A DNA stretch of 8,440 bases, from positions 1-8,440 of the forward strand of contig JAOAHW010000137.1 in NCBI GenBank assembly GCA_026415015.1, in the 5' to 3' direction. The translations under genes and the position numbers were made by a program. The notes under the pieces are model-generated. The model was given only the letters and a program-made list of their open reading frames with translations, did no database searches and was not told the DNA's origin. How positions within the stretch are numbered: the first letter of the stretch is position 1; every line of letters starts with the position of its first letter. Source of the DNA: Syntrophorhabdaceae bacterium. Its GTDB lineage: Bacteria; Desulfobacterota; Syntrophorhabdia; Syntrophorhabdales; Syntrophorhabdaceae. This document shows, in pieces, positions 1 to 6,564 of the stretch.

Positions 1-511
1 TCTCTAATATTTCATAAATAAACATCTCTGTCGATGAGATGATTACCCCTGCCTGCCTCATCCTCTCTATGGCTATTTTTTTATTCTCCCTTGTCCTCGA
101 TGATACAGCATCTTCTATGACATAGATGCAGTATTCGCCTATGCCTCCTATGGCAGTCTGGGTTATACAGATATGGGCTTCAACACCTGTCAATACAATG
201 GTCTTTTTTCCTGAAGATCTTATCTGTTCAGAAAATTTATTATTATAAAAACAGTTGAAATGAACCTTAGAAATAGGGTCTGTTTCACCAAGGAAATCCA
301 ATAGGGTTGGGATAGTTTTGCCGAGTTTTTCCTGCTCAGTAACTACAGAAGGTAGCCCTACAATCTTTGAAAACTTAGCAAGTTTGATAGCATTTTCAAG
401 AACGATTTCTTGGTCTGATATGGCAGGCATAAGGCGTTCCTGGATATCTATGAAGACTAAAAGACAGTCCTCCCTTTTGATAAGATTTTTTAAAATATTA
501 TACCTCTCCAT
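1..511 (-). CDS. Isochorismatase-family (YcaC-like) cysteine hydrolase, 3' end cut by window edge
   Basis: The minus strand reads 170 codons from an ATG at 511-509 to the window edge without a stop. The start has GGAG (520-517) five bases upstream. The protein shows the isochorismatase/nicotinamidase-like alpha/beta hydrolase pattern. The probable catalytic triad is complete: Asp22 in FIDIQERL, Lys82 in SKVHF, and nucleophile Cys115 in TGVEAHICITQTA. The TEQ..LG.T segment (residues 58-66) and the GVEAH.C motif point to the YcaC-like branch rather than true isochorismatases. Members hydrolyse small amides or related compounds in the cytoplasm; the substrate cannot be told from sequence. The family is usually about 180-190 residues, so only a short C-terminal tail should be missing. 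It lies 23 nt after the flavodoxin-like gene and is probably last or near last in the leftward operon. Confidence 0.88.
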   Translation of the reverse strand, partial: MERYNILKNLIKREDCLLVFIDIQERLMPAISDQEIVLENAIKLAKFSKIVGLPSVVTEQEKLGKTIPTLLDFLGETDPISKVHFNCFYNNKFSEQIRSSGKKTIVLTGVEAHICITQTAIGGIGEYCIYVIEDAVSSRTRENKKIAIERMRQAGVIISSTEMFIYEILE

Positions 512-534
512 TAGTGCTCCAGTTACCAATAGTA

Positions 535-1017
535 TTATTTTTTTAGTCTTTTCACCAGGCTTGCAACCCTTTGTCCTAATTTTATGGCATTTGTGATGGT
601 CTTTTCATCAGGGGTACCTGCACAGGCAACACCATAATGGCCTGTTGCATCCATGGGATCACCCACTATAATCATCCCGTATATCAGAAGGGCCTGTATT
701 ATAGAGAATATGGTTGTCTCTTTTCCACCTGTTGGGTCTCCAGAGGTGGCAAAGGCAGCGCCTACCTTATCAGCCATCTGTTTTCTGATGCCTACAAATC
801 TATCGAATACTGCCTTCATCTCTGCTGCCATTGTACCGAAATACACAGGGGATCCGGCTATGATACCATCAGAAGAAAGGAAGTCTTCTTTTGTTACCTC
901 GTCCACTGACTTTAATACGCACCTTACCCCTTCCACTCCACTTACGCCCTTTGCTATTGCCTCGGCAAGCTTTTTTGTATTGCCGCCTCTTGTATAATAC
1001 ATTACAAGGACCTGCAT
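535..1017 (-). CDS. Flavodoxin-fold FMN-binding protein (flavodoxin / WrbA-like NAD(P)H oxidoreductase family)
   Basis: This 160-residue cytoplasmic protein has the layout of a short-chain flavodoxin. After the first beta strand (VLVMYYT) comes an FMN phosphate-binding loop, TRGGNT (residues 9-14). GSPVYFGTM (55-63) resembles the isoalloxazine-contacting segment of WrbA and related NAD(P)H:quinone oxidoreductases. ATSGDPTGGKETT (90-102) matches the third flavin-binding loop of that group. It is shorter than typical WrbA (about 200 residues), so electron carrier or small flavin reductase are both open, and a gene symbol would be a guess. The start is supported by a strong AGGAGGG Shine-Dalgarno just upstream. 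It lies between the exported-protein gene and the isochorismatase-family gene, 23 nt from the latter. Confidence is high for the fold and low for substrate or partner. Confidence 0.9.
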   Translation of the reverse strand: MQVLVMYYTRGGNTKKLAEAIAKGVSGVEGVRCVLKSVDEVTKEDFLSSDGIIAGSPVYFGTMAAEMKAVFDRFVGIRKQMADKVGAAFATSGDPTGGKETTIFSIIQALLIYGMIIVGDPMDATGHYGVACAGTPDEKTITNAIKLGQRVASLVKRLKK

Positions 1018-1020
1018 GAC

Positions 1021-1027
1021 CCCTCCT
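1021..1027 (-). promoter_or_regulatory. Strong Shine-Dalgarno of the flavodoxin-like gene
   Basis: On the minus strand AGGAGGG lies three bases before the ATG at 1017-1015. It fixes that start and gives the gene its own efficient initiation, although it follows others in the operon. Confidence 0.75.
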
Positions 1028-1038
1028 GTTCTTTGGAA

Positions 1039-1095
1039 TCAATCTCTCAGATTGGCTGCTGTTATAACGAGGAAACCTTCCCCGTATACCTCTTT
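1039..1095 (-). other. In-frame continuation of the exported-protein gene beyond its TGA (possible interrupted or read-through C-terminus)
   Basis: Directly after the TGA at 1098-1096, the same frame runs 18 sense codons to a second TGA at 1041-1039. The peptide is KEVYGEGFLVITAANLRD. Joined to the preceding hydrophobic strand (IMSLILKQEIS) it reads as strand, GEG turn, strand, a natural ending for a small beta-rich domain. The annotated protein instead stops in the middle of such a pattern. Including the extension cuts the gap to the next gene from 78 to 21 nt, in line with the rest of the operon. A CGA-to-TGA or similar point change, or a base-call error, would explain it. Functional read-through is less likely. 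This is inference from reading frame and spacing only. Confidence 0.4.
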
Positions 1096-1539
1096 TCAGC
1101 TTATCTCTTGTTTTAAAATAAGAGACATTATTGTTTTATCTCCAGCCCAGTAAAACGCTTCCAATCCCTTTACCGGTTCTTTACCTATACCATGTTTTTT
1201 GAATAAAAAGCTCTTTAAGATTGAAAAATTACCGAGGTCCTTTACCTTAAGGATAACAGATACAAATCTGCCCTTATAGAATTCGTATTCAATGCTATCA
1301 ATCTCTGCTCCACCGAATAATCTTATATCACTATCAATCTTATAGAACCTGCTTTCGTTGTCTGTGCCCTTACTATAGAGGTATCTCATGTTTTTTACCT
1401 TTTCTATTTCTGTCCCCCATATGATACTGCGAAAACCATCCGGCTCATTTTTAAAAGCATTTCCTGTACCGTGTATTAAGAGTATCAATAGGAGGGCTAT
1501 GGATATAATTATGGAACGACTGGATACTTTATAGGTCAT
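1096..1539 (-). CDS. Small exported protein of unknown function, possibly truncated by an in-frame TGA
   Basis: This 147-residue protein is not recognised as a named family. Residues 1-28 look like a Sec signal peptide: basic start (K4, R8), hydrophobic core at about 10-22 (IIISIALLLILLI), and probable signal peptidase I cleavage after GNA (28|29). A periplasmic location is therefore expected; there is no lipobox Cys. The mature part is mixed, with an FRSIIWGTEIEKV segment near its start followed by alternating strand-like stretches (IDSIEYEFYKGRFVSVILKV). An FR.I.WGT opening is, from memory, seen in small periplasmic proteins of deltaproteobacteria and Nitrospirota. The ATG overlaps the hpt stop as ATGA and has GAGGGAG four to five bases upstream, so it is translationally coupled to hpt. 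The stop may be premature, because the same frame continues plausibly for 18 codons. Confidence 0.75.
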   Translation of the reverse strand: MTYKVSSRSIIISIALLLILLIHGTGNAFKNEPDGFRSIIWGTEIEKVKNMRYLYSKGTDNESRFYKIDSDIRLFGGAEIDSIEYEFYKGRFVSVILKVKDLGNFSILKSFLFKKHGIGKEPVKGLEAFYWAGDKTIMSLILKQEIS

Positions 1540-2054
1540 GGTTCTCCCTCAATTATATAAATATCAGCAAGATTTCTGTATTTTTCTGCACAATCTAACC
1601 CATAACCAACGATAAAGAAATCATCTATCTCTTTACCTACATAATCTGCCTCAATCTCAACCTGCCTCCTTCCCCTTTTATCAAGGAGTGTGCAAATCTT
1701 TAAGGACCTTGGATTTCTCTTAAGGAGCATATCCTTAATACATTTAAGAGTGATACCTGAATCTATAATATCTTCTATGATGATTACATCCCTGTCTCTA
1801 ATATCCTCTTCCAGGTCTTTTGTAATCATGACCTCGCCACAGGACACGGTGCTATTACCGTAAGATGAAGCCCTGATGAAATCAATCCTTGTTGGATTGT
1901 TTATATGCCTTATAAGGTCTGCTGTAAACATAAATGCACCCTTTAAAAGGCATACAAAGTATATCTCCTTGTCCCTGTAATCGTTTTCTATCTCTGCTGC
2001 AAGCCTCTTGACCGCGTCTTCAATCTCTTTTTTATCTATGTATTTTTTCAGCAT
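1536..2054 (-). CDS. hpt: Hypoxanthine phosphoribosyltransferase
   Basis: This cytoplasmic purine-salvage enzyme transfers hypoxanthine, and often guanine, onto PRPP to give IMP or GMP. The 172-residue length is typical for bacterial Hpt. The PRPP-binding signature is intact: VIIIEDIIDSGITL at 90-103, with acidic pair Glu94-Asp95. The LKG of the non-proline cis-peptide loop (37-39) and the flexible-loop ASSYG (62-66) are both present. KRGRRQVEIEADYVGKEI near the C-terminus fits the purine-base pocket region. The ATG at 2054-2052 is the first possible start, because an in-frame TAA lies two codons upstream. No Shine-Dalgarno is visible, and the upstream hydrolase gene ends only 11 nt before, so reinitiation or coupling is likely. 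It overlaps the next gene by 4 nt (ATGA). Confidence 0.97.
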   Translation of the reverse strand: MLKKYIDKKEIEDAVKRLAAEIENDYRDKEIYFVCLLKGAFMFTADLIRHINNPTRIDFIRASSYGNSTVSCGEVMITKDLEEDIRDRDVIIIEDIIDSGITLKCIKDMLLKRNPRSLKICTLLDKRGRRQVEIEADYVGKEIDDFFIVGYGLDCAEKYRNLADIYIIEGEP

Positions 2055-2065
2055 AGTTTAAATTA

Positions 2066-2722
2066 TTATAAGGCAAATCTAAGGACAATGATCTCCTGTT
2101 CTTTTGGGAGTGCTGCCTTTGTAAACACTACCTCTGATGAGCCTGCAAACTTTACATTCTTTTTGCCTTTTGTAAACTCCTCCACCGGTGTTATAGGAAA
2201 GTTGCACTTTTCTGTCTTGAAATGCATGGGTATCGTGATAAGCGGTTTTATATCATTGACCACCTTTGTAGCCTCTTTAGAATCTATGGTATAAAAACCG
2301 CCCACAGGGATTAACAATATATCCACATGACCTATCTCATTTATCAAATCCTTTGGTAGGGTATGTCCCAAATCACCCATGTGGGCTATTTTTATGCCAT
2401 CTACATCCAAGACAAATAACAGGTTATCTCCCCTCTCTTTACCTTTTGAGGGGTCATGATATGAGGGTATGGCCTTTATGGTGATATCTTTTACTGAATA
2501 GGTGCCTCCCTTATTTATCAGTTGAAACCTGCCCTTTATATCTTTTGTATAGTTGTGGTCATCGTGGCCATGACTTGAAAGGACTACATCAGCCTCATCT
2601 TTGATAGGTCCGTAGGACAGGGCTCCTCCAAATGCCCCTGACTGATATGGGTCAATGATGATCCTTACACCTTTATTTGATACAATATTAAAGGCCGCAT
2701 GTCCATACCACTTGATCTTCAT
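2066..2722 (-). CDS. Metallo-beta-lactamase-fold metal-dependent hydrolase (UPF0173 / YtkL-like)
   Basis: This 218-residue protein is a stand-alone metallo-beta-lactamase-fold hydrolase of the small UPF0173-like type (Lactamase_B_3). It keeps the two-metal ligand set: H51-x-H53-x-D55-H56 in SSHGHDDH, His89 in SYHDPSKG, Asp117 in HMGDLG, and His167 in IPMHF. The opening KIKWYGHAAF, ending in His8, is characteristic of the group. No signal peptide is seen, so it is cytoplasmic. The physiological substrate of the family is not established, and only hydrolysis of an ester or phosphoester-type bond can be suggested. The start is firm, with AAGGAGGTG five bases upstream of the ATG. It is the first gene of the leftward operon, behind a good promoter, and hpt follows after 11 nt. 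Confidence 0.92.
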   Translation of the reverse strand: MKIKWYGHAAFNIVSNKGVRIIIDPYQSGAFGGALSYGPIKDEADVVLSSHGHDDHNYTKDIKGRFQLINKGGTYSVKDITIKAIPSYHDPSKGKERGDNLLFVLDVDGIKIAHMGDLGHTLPKDLINEIGHVDILLIPVGGFYTIDSKEATKVVNDIKPLITIPMHFKTEKCNFPITPVEEFTKGKKNVKFAGSSEVVFTKAALPKEQEIIVLRFAL

Positions 2723-2727
2723 AATAA

Positions 2728-2736
2728 CACCTCCTT
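2728..2736 (-). promoter_or_regulatory. Near-perfect Shine-Dalgarno of the first leftward gene
   Basis: AAGGAGGTG on the minus strand, five bases (TTATT) before the ATG at 2722. It is among the strongest ribosome-binding sites in the window and marks the operon's first gene. Confidence 0.85.
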
Positions 2737-2752
2737 AAATATGGGATACTTG

Positions 2753-2782
2753 ATGATACAATTTTAAATTTTCATGTGTCAA
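2753..2782 (-). promoter_or_regulatory. Sigma-70-like promoter of the leftward operon
   Basis: On the minus strand the -35 hexamer TTGACA (2782-2777) is a perfect consensus match. After an 18-nt AT-rich spacer comes TATCAT (2758-2753), five of six matches to TATAAT. Transcription would start near 2746, leaving a leader of about 24 nt that contains the strong Shine-Dalgarno. Position and strength fit the main promoter for the hydrolase, hpt and downstream genes. Confidence 0.7.
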
Positions 2783-2891
2783 GCATTAAGACCTCTCAAT
2801 AACATAGTTTCAAAAAATATAAATACTTCATTATCAATATGGAGAGAATAACTATTGACTGTTATCCCTGTAAATGTTAGTTTCATGTATT
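2783..2891 (+). other. Intergenic region upstream of the rightward operon; no convincing promoter
   Basis: This AT-rich stretch must hold the rightward control signals, but none is convincing. TATAAA at 2818-2823 could be a -10 box but lacks a recognisable -35 at normal spacing. TTGACT at 2855-2860 resembles a -35, yet only TAGTTT (2878-2883) lies 17 nt downstream; use of that pair would make the transcript start almost at the ATG. ATAAC (2848-2852) and GTTAT (2861-2865) form a short inverted repeat around an 8-nt centre and could be half of an operator, though it is short enough to be chance. No riboswitch-like or attenuator structure was recognised by eye. Confidence 0.35.
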
Positions 2892-4076
2892 ATGGATGAA
2901 TTCTACAGGATATCAAGGCTTCCACCATACGGTCTTGGCATTGTAAGAGACCTTTTGATTGAGGCGAGGAAAAGGGGAGAGGATATAATCGACCTTGGTA
3001 TGGGAAACCCGGACATACCAACCCCAAAGTATATTGTATCCAAACTTATTGAGGCAGCGAGAAACCCCAGAAATCATCGGTACTCAGTAACAAGGGGTAT
3101 CTACAAGCTGAGGCTGGCCATATCAGACTGGTATAAAAGAAAATACAATGTAGACGTAGACCCTGAGGGCGAGATTACAGTATGTATGGGCGTCAAAGAA
3201 GGCATAGGACATCTTGTCCTGGCCACAATAGCAAGGGGAGAGGTTGTGTTTGTCCCTGACCCGGCATATCCAATACACCTGTACTCTGTTGTCATTGCCG
3301 GAGGTGATCTCAGGACTATACCTATTGTGCCCAAAGAAGAATTTTTTGACAGACTCAATATTGCCATAAAGACAACGTGGCCTATGCCCAAGATGCTTAT
3401 AGTGAGCTTTCCCAATAACCCTACCACAGAGGTGGTGGACATTGAGTTTTTCAAAAAATTAGTGGAGTTTGCAAAGGAACATAAACTCCTAATTGTCCAT
3501 GACCTTGCCTATGCAGATATTGTATTTGATGGTTACAGGGCACCGAGTTTTCTTGAGGTGCCTGGGGCAAAGGATGTGGGTGTTGAGTTCTATTCCCTGT
3601 CCAAGAGTTACAGTATGCCAGGCTGGAGGGTTGGTTTTGCCGTTGGCAACAGGAGGATGATATCAGCCCTCACAAGGATAAAGAGCTATTTTGACTATGG
3701 TGTATTTCAGCCCATACAGATAGCCTCTATCATTGCCCTCAATGAAGGTGACAAAGATGTAGAGGAGATCGTGGAAAAATACAGGGGGAGAAGGGATGTC
3801 CTCTGCGAGGGCCTCACAAGATACGGCTGGAAGGTAGATAAACCAAAGGCCACCATGTTTGTCTGGGCAAAGATACCAGATGAATTTTCAAGCATGGGTT
3901 CCATGGAGTTCTCAAAACTTTTATTGAGTGATGCAAAAGTAGCCACCTCTCCTGGTATAGGCTTTGGTGAATACGGAGAGGGCTATATAAGGTTTGCCCT
4001 TATAGAGAACGAACATAGAATAAGACAGGCAGTTAAAGGCATAAGGAATCTCCTGTATTCTGCAAGAAAGAGATGA
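2892..4076 (+). CDS. alaC: AlaC-like class I/II PLP aminotransferase (glutamate-pyruvate aminotransferase type)
   Basis: This fold-type I PLP aminotransferase resembles E. coli AlaC (glutamate-pyruvate aminotransferase, alanine formation) through most of its length. Shared stretches recalled from AlaC include HDLAYADIVFDG, SLSKSY..GWR.GF, SPGIGFG and RFALIEN. Numbered from the ATG at 2892, the PLP Schiff-base lysine is Lys238 (SKSY), the cofactor Asn of NNPTT is Asn176, and the carboxylate-binding Arg is Arg367 (YIRFAL). I chose 2892 because MDEFYRISRLPPYG begins where family members begin; an in-frame ATG at 2874 would add MLVSCI. Neither start has a Shine-Dalgarno. It is the first gene of the rightward operon and overlaps hom by 4 nt. 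That linkage leaves room for an aspartate-family or branched role, so substrate is moderately sure only. Confidence 0.9.
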   Translation: MDEFYRISRLPPYGLGIVRDLLIEARKRGEDIIDLGMGNPDIPTPKYIVSKLIEAARNPRNHRYSVTRGIYKLRLAISDWYKRKYNVDVDPEGEITVCMGVKEGIGHLVLATIARGEVVFVPDPAYPIHLYSVVIAGGDLRTIPIVPKEEFFDRLNIAIKTTWPMPKMLIVSFPNNPTTEVVDIEFFKKLVEFAKEHKLLIVHDLAYADIVFDGYRAPSFLEVPGAKDVGVEFYSLSKSYSMPGWRVGFAVGNRRMISALTRIKSYFDYGVFQPIQIASIIALNEGDKDVEEIVEKYRGRRDVLCEGLTRYGWKVDKPKATMFVWAKIPDEFSSMGSMEFSKLLLSDAKVATSPGIGFGEYGEGYIRFALIENEHRIRQAVKGIRNLLYSARKR

Positions 4077-5368
4077 TTAGAGTTGGCATTATAGGTTTAG
4101 GCACAGTTGGTACCGGCACTTATCGTATATTAACCGAGAATCACTCCCTCATAAAATCTAAGACAGGTCTCAATATTAAAGTTGAAAAGATAGCAGACAT
4201 AGATAAAAATAAAGCAAAAGAGATTGGACTGAAAGAGGGGCTGTTTACAACAGATGCCTATGAGATAGTAAATGATAAAAAGATCGATATAGTTGTTGAG
4301 CTTATAGGCGGCACAACCATTGCCTATGACCTGATAACAGAGTCAATTAAGAACAAAAAAGGCATAATCACAGCAAACAAGTATCTCCTGGCATTAAAGG
4401 GCAAAGAGATATTTGACCTTGCCCAGAAGCATGGCTCGCCCATTGGCTTTGAGGCATCGGTCTGCGGTGGTATACCTGTTATAAGGGCTATAAAGGAAGG
4501 CCTTGTGGCAAACAGGATAACCAGTATCATGGGGATCCTCAACGGAACAAGTAACTACATAATGACAAAAATGACTGAAGAGGCCAAGCCTTTTTCAGAG
4601 GCCTTAAAAGATGCCCAGCGGCTTGGTTTTGCTGAGCAGGATCCAAGCTTTGATGTAGAGGGCATAGATGCCGCCCACAAGCTCTGTATACTCATAGGTC
4701 TTGCCTTTGGTTGCCATATAAATCTTGATGACATAGCAATAAAAGGCATCACCAGGATCGAGCCTGTTGATATTGAGCTTGCAAGGGAGTTTGGATACAA
4801 GATAAAACTCTTGGCCCTGGCAAGACAGGAGGGTAATGAATTAGAGGCAAGGGTAGAGCCTGCCATGATACCTATAAAACACCCTATGAGCAGTGTTAAT
4901 GATGTCTTCAATGCCGTCTACATTTTAGGTGACCGTGTTGGCCCGAATATGTTCTATGGAAGGGGTGCAGGCTCTGAGCCAACAGGTAGCGCTGTGGTGA
5001 GCGATATAGTGGATATAGCAAAACAAATAGTATCACAAGGCAAAAAGACCCCTACCCCTGGTCTGAGATTCAACAACAAGATTAAAATGAAAGACAGTGA
5101 TACAGCATATGTGCCCTTTTATCTCAGATTCACTGCCCAGGATAGACCAGGTGTGCTTTCAAAGATCTCCGGTATACTTGCAAGATACATGATAAGTATC
5201 TCAACAGTAATACAGAAAGGCAGGAAGGAAAACGGATATGTACCTATTGTCATGCTCACCCATGAGGCAGTGGAGGGTGATATAAAAAAGGCCATGGAGG
5301 AGATAGACAGGCTTCCTTTTATAAGGGGTGAGAGTATCCAGATAAGGATAGAAGAGGGATTGGGCTGA
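4073..5368 (+). CDS. hom: Homoserine dehydrogenase with C-terminal ACT domain
   Basis: This enzyme reduces aspartate semialdehyde to homoserine with NAD(P)H, the branch point to threonine and methionine. The 431-residue length is standard for the monofunctional form. The dinucleotide-binding loop GLGTVG is at 8-13. Lys103 in TANKYLLA matches the conserved catalytic lysine. The signature around EQDPSFDVEGIDAAHKL carries Glu188, Asp199 and Lys203, the equivalents of the substrate and catalytic residues in characterised enzymes. NGTSNYI lies upstream of it. An ACT domain starts near 349 (FYLRFTAQDRPGVL) and runs to about 425, so feedback control by threonine is expected. The start overlaps the aminotransferase stop (ATGA), implying translational coupling, and the ApgM-like gene follows after 4 nt. 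No aspartokinase domain is fused. Confidence 0.97.
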   Translation: MIRVGIIGLGTVGTGTYRILTENHSLIKSKTGLNIKVEKIADIDKNKAKEIGLKEGLFTTDAYEIVNDKKIDIVVELIGGTTIAYDLITESIKNKKGIITANKYLLALKGKEIFDLAQKHGSPIGFEASVCGGIPVIRAIKEGLVANRITSIMGILNGTSNYIMTKMTEEAKPFSEALKDAQRLGFAEQDPSFDVEGIDAAHKLCILIGLAFGCHINLDDIAIKGITRIEPVDIELAREFGYKIKLLALARQEGNELEARVEPAMIPIKHPMSSVNDVFNAVYILGDRVGPNMFYGRGAGSEPTGSAVVSDIVDIAKQIVSQGKKTPTPGLRFNNKIKMKDSDTAYVPFYLRFTAQDRPGVLSKISGILARYMISISTVIQKGRKENGYVPIVMLTHEAVEGDIKKAMEEIDRLPFIRGESIQIRIEEGLG

Positions 5369-5372
5369 TATA

Positions 5373-6557
5373 ATGAAATATGTAGTAATTATCGGCGATG
5401 GTATGGCTGATTTCCCCATAGAGAAGCTCCAGGGTAAAACCCCCCTGATGGTGGCAAAAAAACCCTATATGGATATGATGGCAAGAGAAGGAATATGCGG
5501 AAATGTAAAGACAATACCTGATGGATTCCCTCCAGGAAGCGATGTAGCAGGGATGTCCCTTTTTGGCTATGACCCTGCCCGTTATTATACAGGAAGGGCA
5601 CCCATAGAGGCCTATGGCATGGGAATTGAGATGGGTGAGACAGATGTGGCCTTCCGTTGTAATATGGTCAATATCGGGTCTTCTGGCGGAGAGGCCATCA
5701 TGGAGGATTACAGCGGTGGCCAGGTCTCCACAGAAGAGGCAAAGATATTCATTGAACTTTTAAATAAAAATATAGGTGGAAAGGAATTTGAGTTCTTCCC
5801 TGGGGTGGGATACAGACATATTATGATATGGAGGGATGGTAAATGGGAGATGACCACCACTCCTCCCCATGATATTACAAAAAAGCCTATTGCAGGATAT
5901 CTACCAAATGGAGATGGTGCAGACAGGTTGATTGAACTTATGGAGTTATCAAAAGGGCTTTTTAAAGACCACCATGTAAACATAAAAAGAAAAGCATCCA
6001 ACAAGCTGCCAGTAAACAGTGTATGGCTATGGGGACAGGGTAAAAAGGCATCTTTTCCCCTGTTTTATGATAGATTCAGGCTTAAAGGGGCTACTGTGGC
6101 TGCAGTAGACCTTATCAAAGGCATAAGTAGCCTTGCCGGTTTTGACAGGCCCTTTGTAAAGGGTGCCACAGGATATATTGATACTGACTACAGGGCAAAG
6201 GCAAAAAAGGCCATAGAGCTCCTTGATGACTATGACATAGTATATATCCATGTTGAGGCACCTGATGAGGCATCCCATAGCGGTAACTTAGAGGAAAAGA
6301 TAGGGGCCATTGAGAATATAGACAGTAAGATAGTAGGACCTCTATATGAGGCCATGTCTCGTGATACAAGGTTTATGATTGTAACAGACCATGCCACACC
6401 CATATCACTGAAGACACACTATGCATGCCCTGTGCCATTTGCAATCTATGATAAAGGCAGGCCAAGAAAGGGATGTGCCAGTGGCTTCAGTGAGGCTATA
6501 GAGGGTGACATATTAGATGGTGAGGGTCTGGTAAGACTTTTCCTTGAAGACAGGTGA
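5373..6557 (+). CDS. ApgM-family protein: cofactor-independent phosphoglycerate mutase or proposed homoserine kinase
   Basis: This 394-residue member of the alkaline-phosphatase superfamily is of the archaeal-type ApgM kind. The two-metal site is intact: Asp9 in IGDGMAD, probable phosphorylated Ser56 in PPGSDVA, Asp298 and His302 in EAPDEASHSG, and Asp339-His340 in VTDHATP. His349 in KTHY is probably also a ligand. YYTGRAPIEAYGMGIE is typical of the family. Most members are annotated as 2,3-bisphosphoglycerate-independent phosphoglycerate mutase. A closely related subgroup is proposed, from its linkage with threonine genes, to be a homoserine kinase (recalled as TIGR02535). Here it sits 4 nt behind hom and no thrB is seen, which favours the second role; the catalytic residues fit both. 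It is cytoplasmic. The Shine-Dalgarno is weak, so coupling to hom is likely. Confidence 0.88.
   Translation: MKYVVIIGDGMADFPIEKLQGKTPLMVAKKPYMDMMAREGICGNVKTIPDGFPPGSDVAGMSLFGYDPARYYTGRAPIEAYGMGIEMGETDVAFRCNMVNIGSSGGEAIMEDYSGGQVSTEEAKIFIELLNKNIGGKEFEFFPGVGYRHIMIWRDGKWEMTTTPPHDITKKPIAGYLPNGDGADRLIELMELSKGLFKDHHVNIKRKASNKLPVNSVWLWGQGKKASFPLFYDRFRLKGATVAAVDLIKGISSLAGFDRPFVKGATGYIDTDYRAKAKKAIELLDDYDIVYIHVEAPDEASHSGNLEEKIGAIENIDSKIVGPLYEAMSRDTRFMIVTDHATPISLKTHYACPVPFAIYDKGRPRKGCASGFSEAIEGDILDGEGLVRLFLEDR
6552..6557 (+). promoter_or_regulatory. Ribosome-binding site that decides the pyrG start
   Basis: AGGTGA lies seven bases before the ATG at 6565 and overlaps the stop codon of the preceding gene. 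The longer reading from a TTG at 6544 has no comparable site, which supports the ATG. Confidence 0.5.
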
Positions 6558-6564
6558 TAAGCTC

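Noticed and set aside
318..596. Plus-strand open frame at the left end
   Set aside because: It lies opposite the isochorismatase-family gene, whose catalytic triad and Shine-Dalgarno establish the minus strand as coding.
637..997. Two overlapping plus-strand open frames opposite the flavodoxin-like gene
   Set aside because: The minus-strand protein has clear flavin-binding loops and a strong ribosome-binding site; the plus frames show neither.
1040..1054. Perfect inverted repeat CAATCT-CTC-AGATTG between the exported-protein and flavodoxin-like genes, as a possible terminator
   Set aside because: The stem has only six pairs, is AT-rich, and is not followed by a T-run on either strand. It overlaps the putative in-frame extension. 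Chance or coding sequence explains it.
1039..1098. The TGA at 1098-1096 as a selenocysteine codon
   Set aside because: No convincing SECIS-like hairpin with the usual apical loop was seen just downstream. The position is not a redox motif, and the family is not a known selenoprotein.
6544..6564. Earlier TTG start for pyrG adding seven residues
   Set aside because: It overlaps the previous gene, has no Shine-Dalgarno, and would shift the numbering of all catalytic residues away from E. coli PyrG, which the ATG at 6565 matches exactly.
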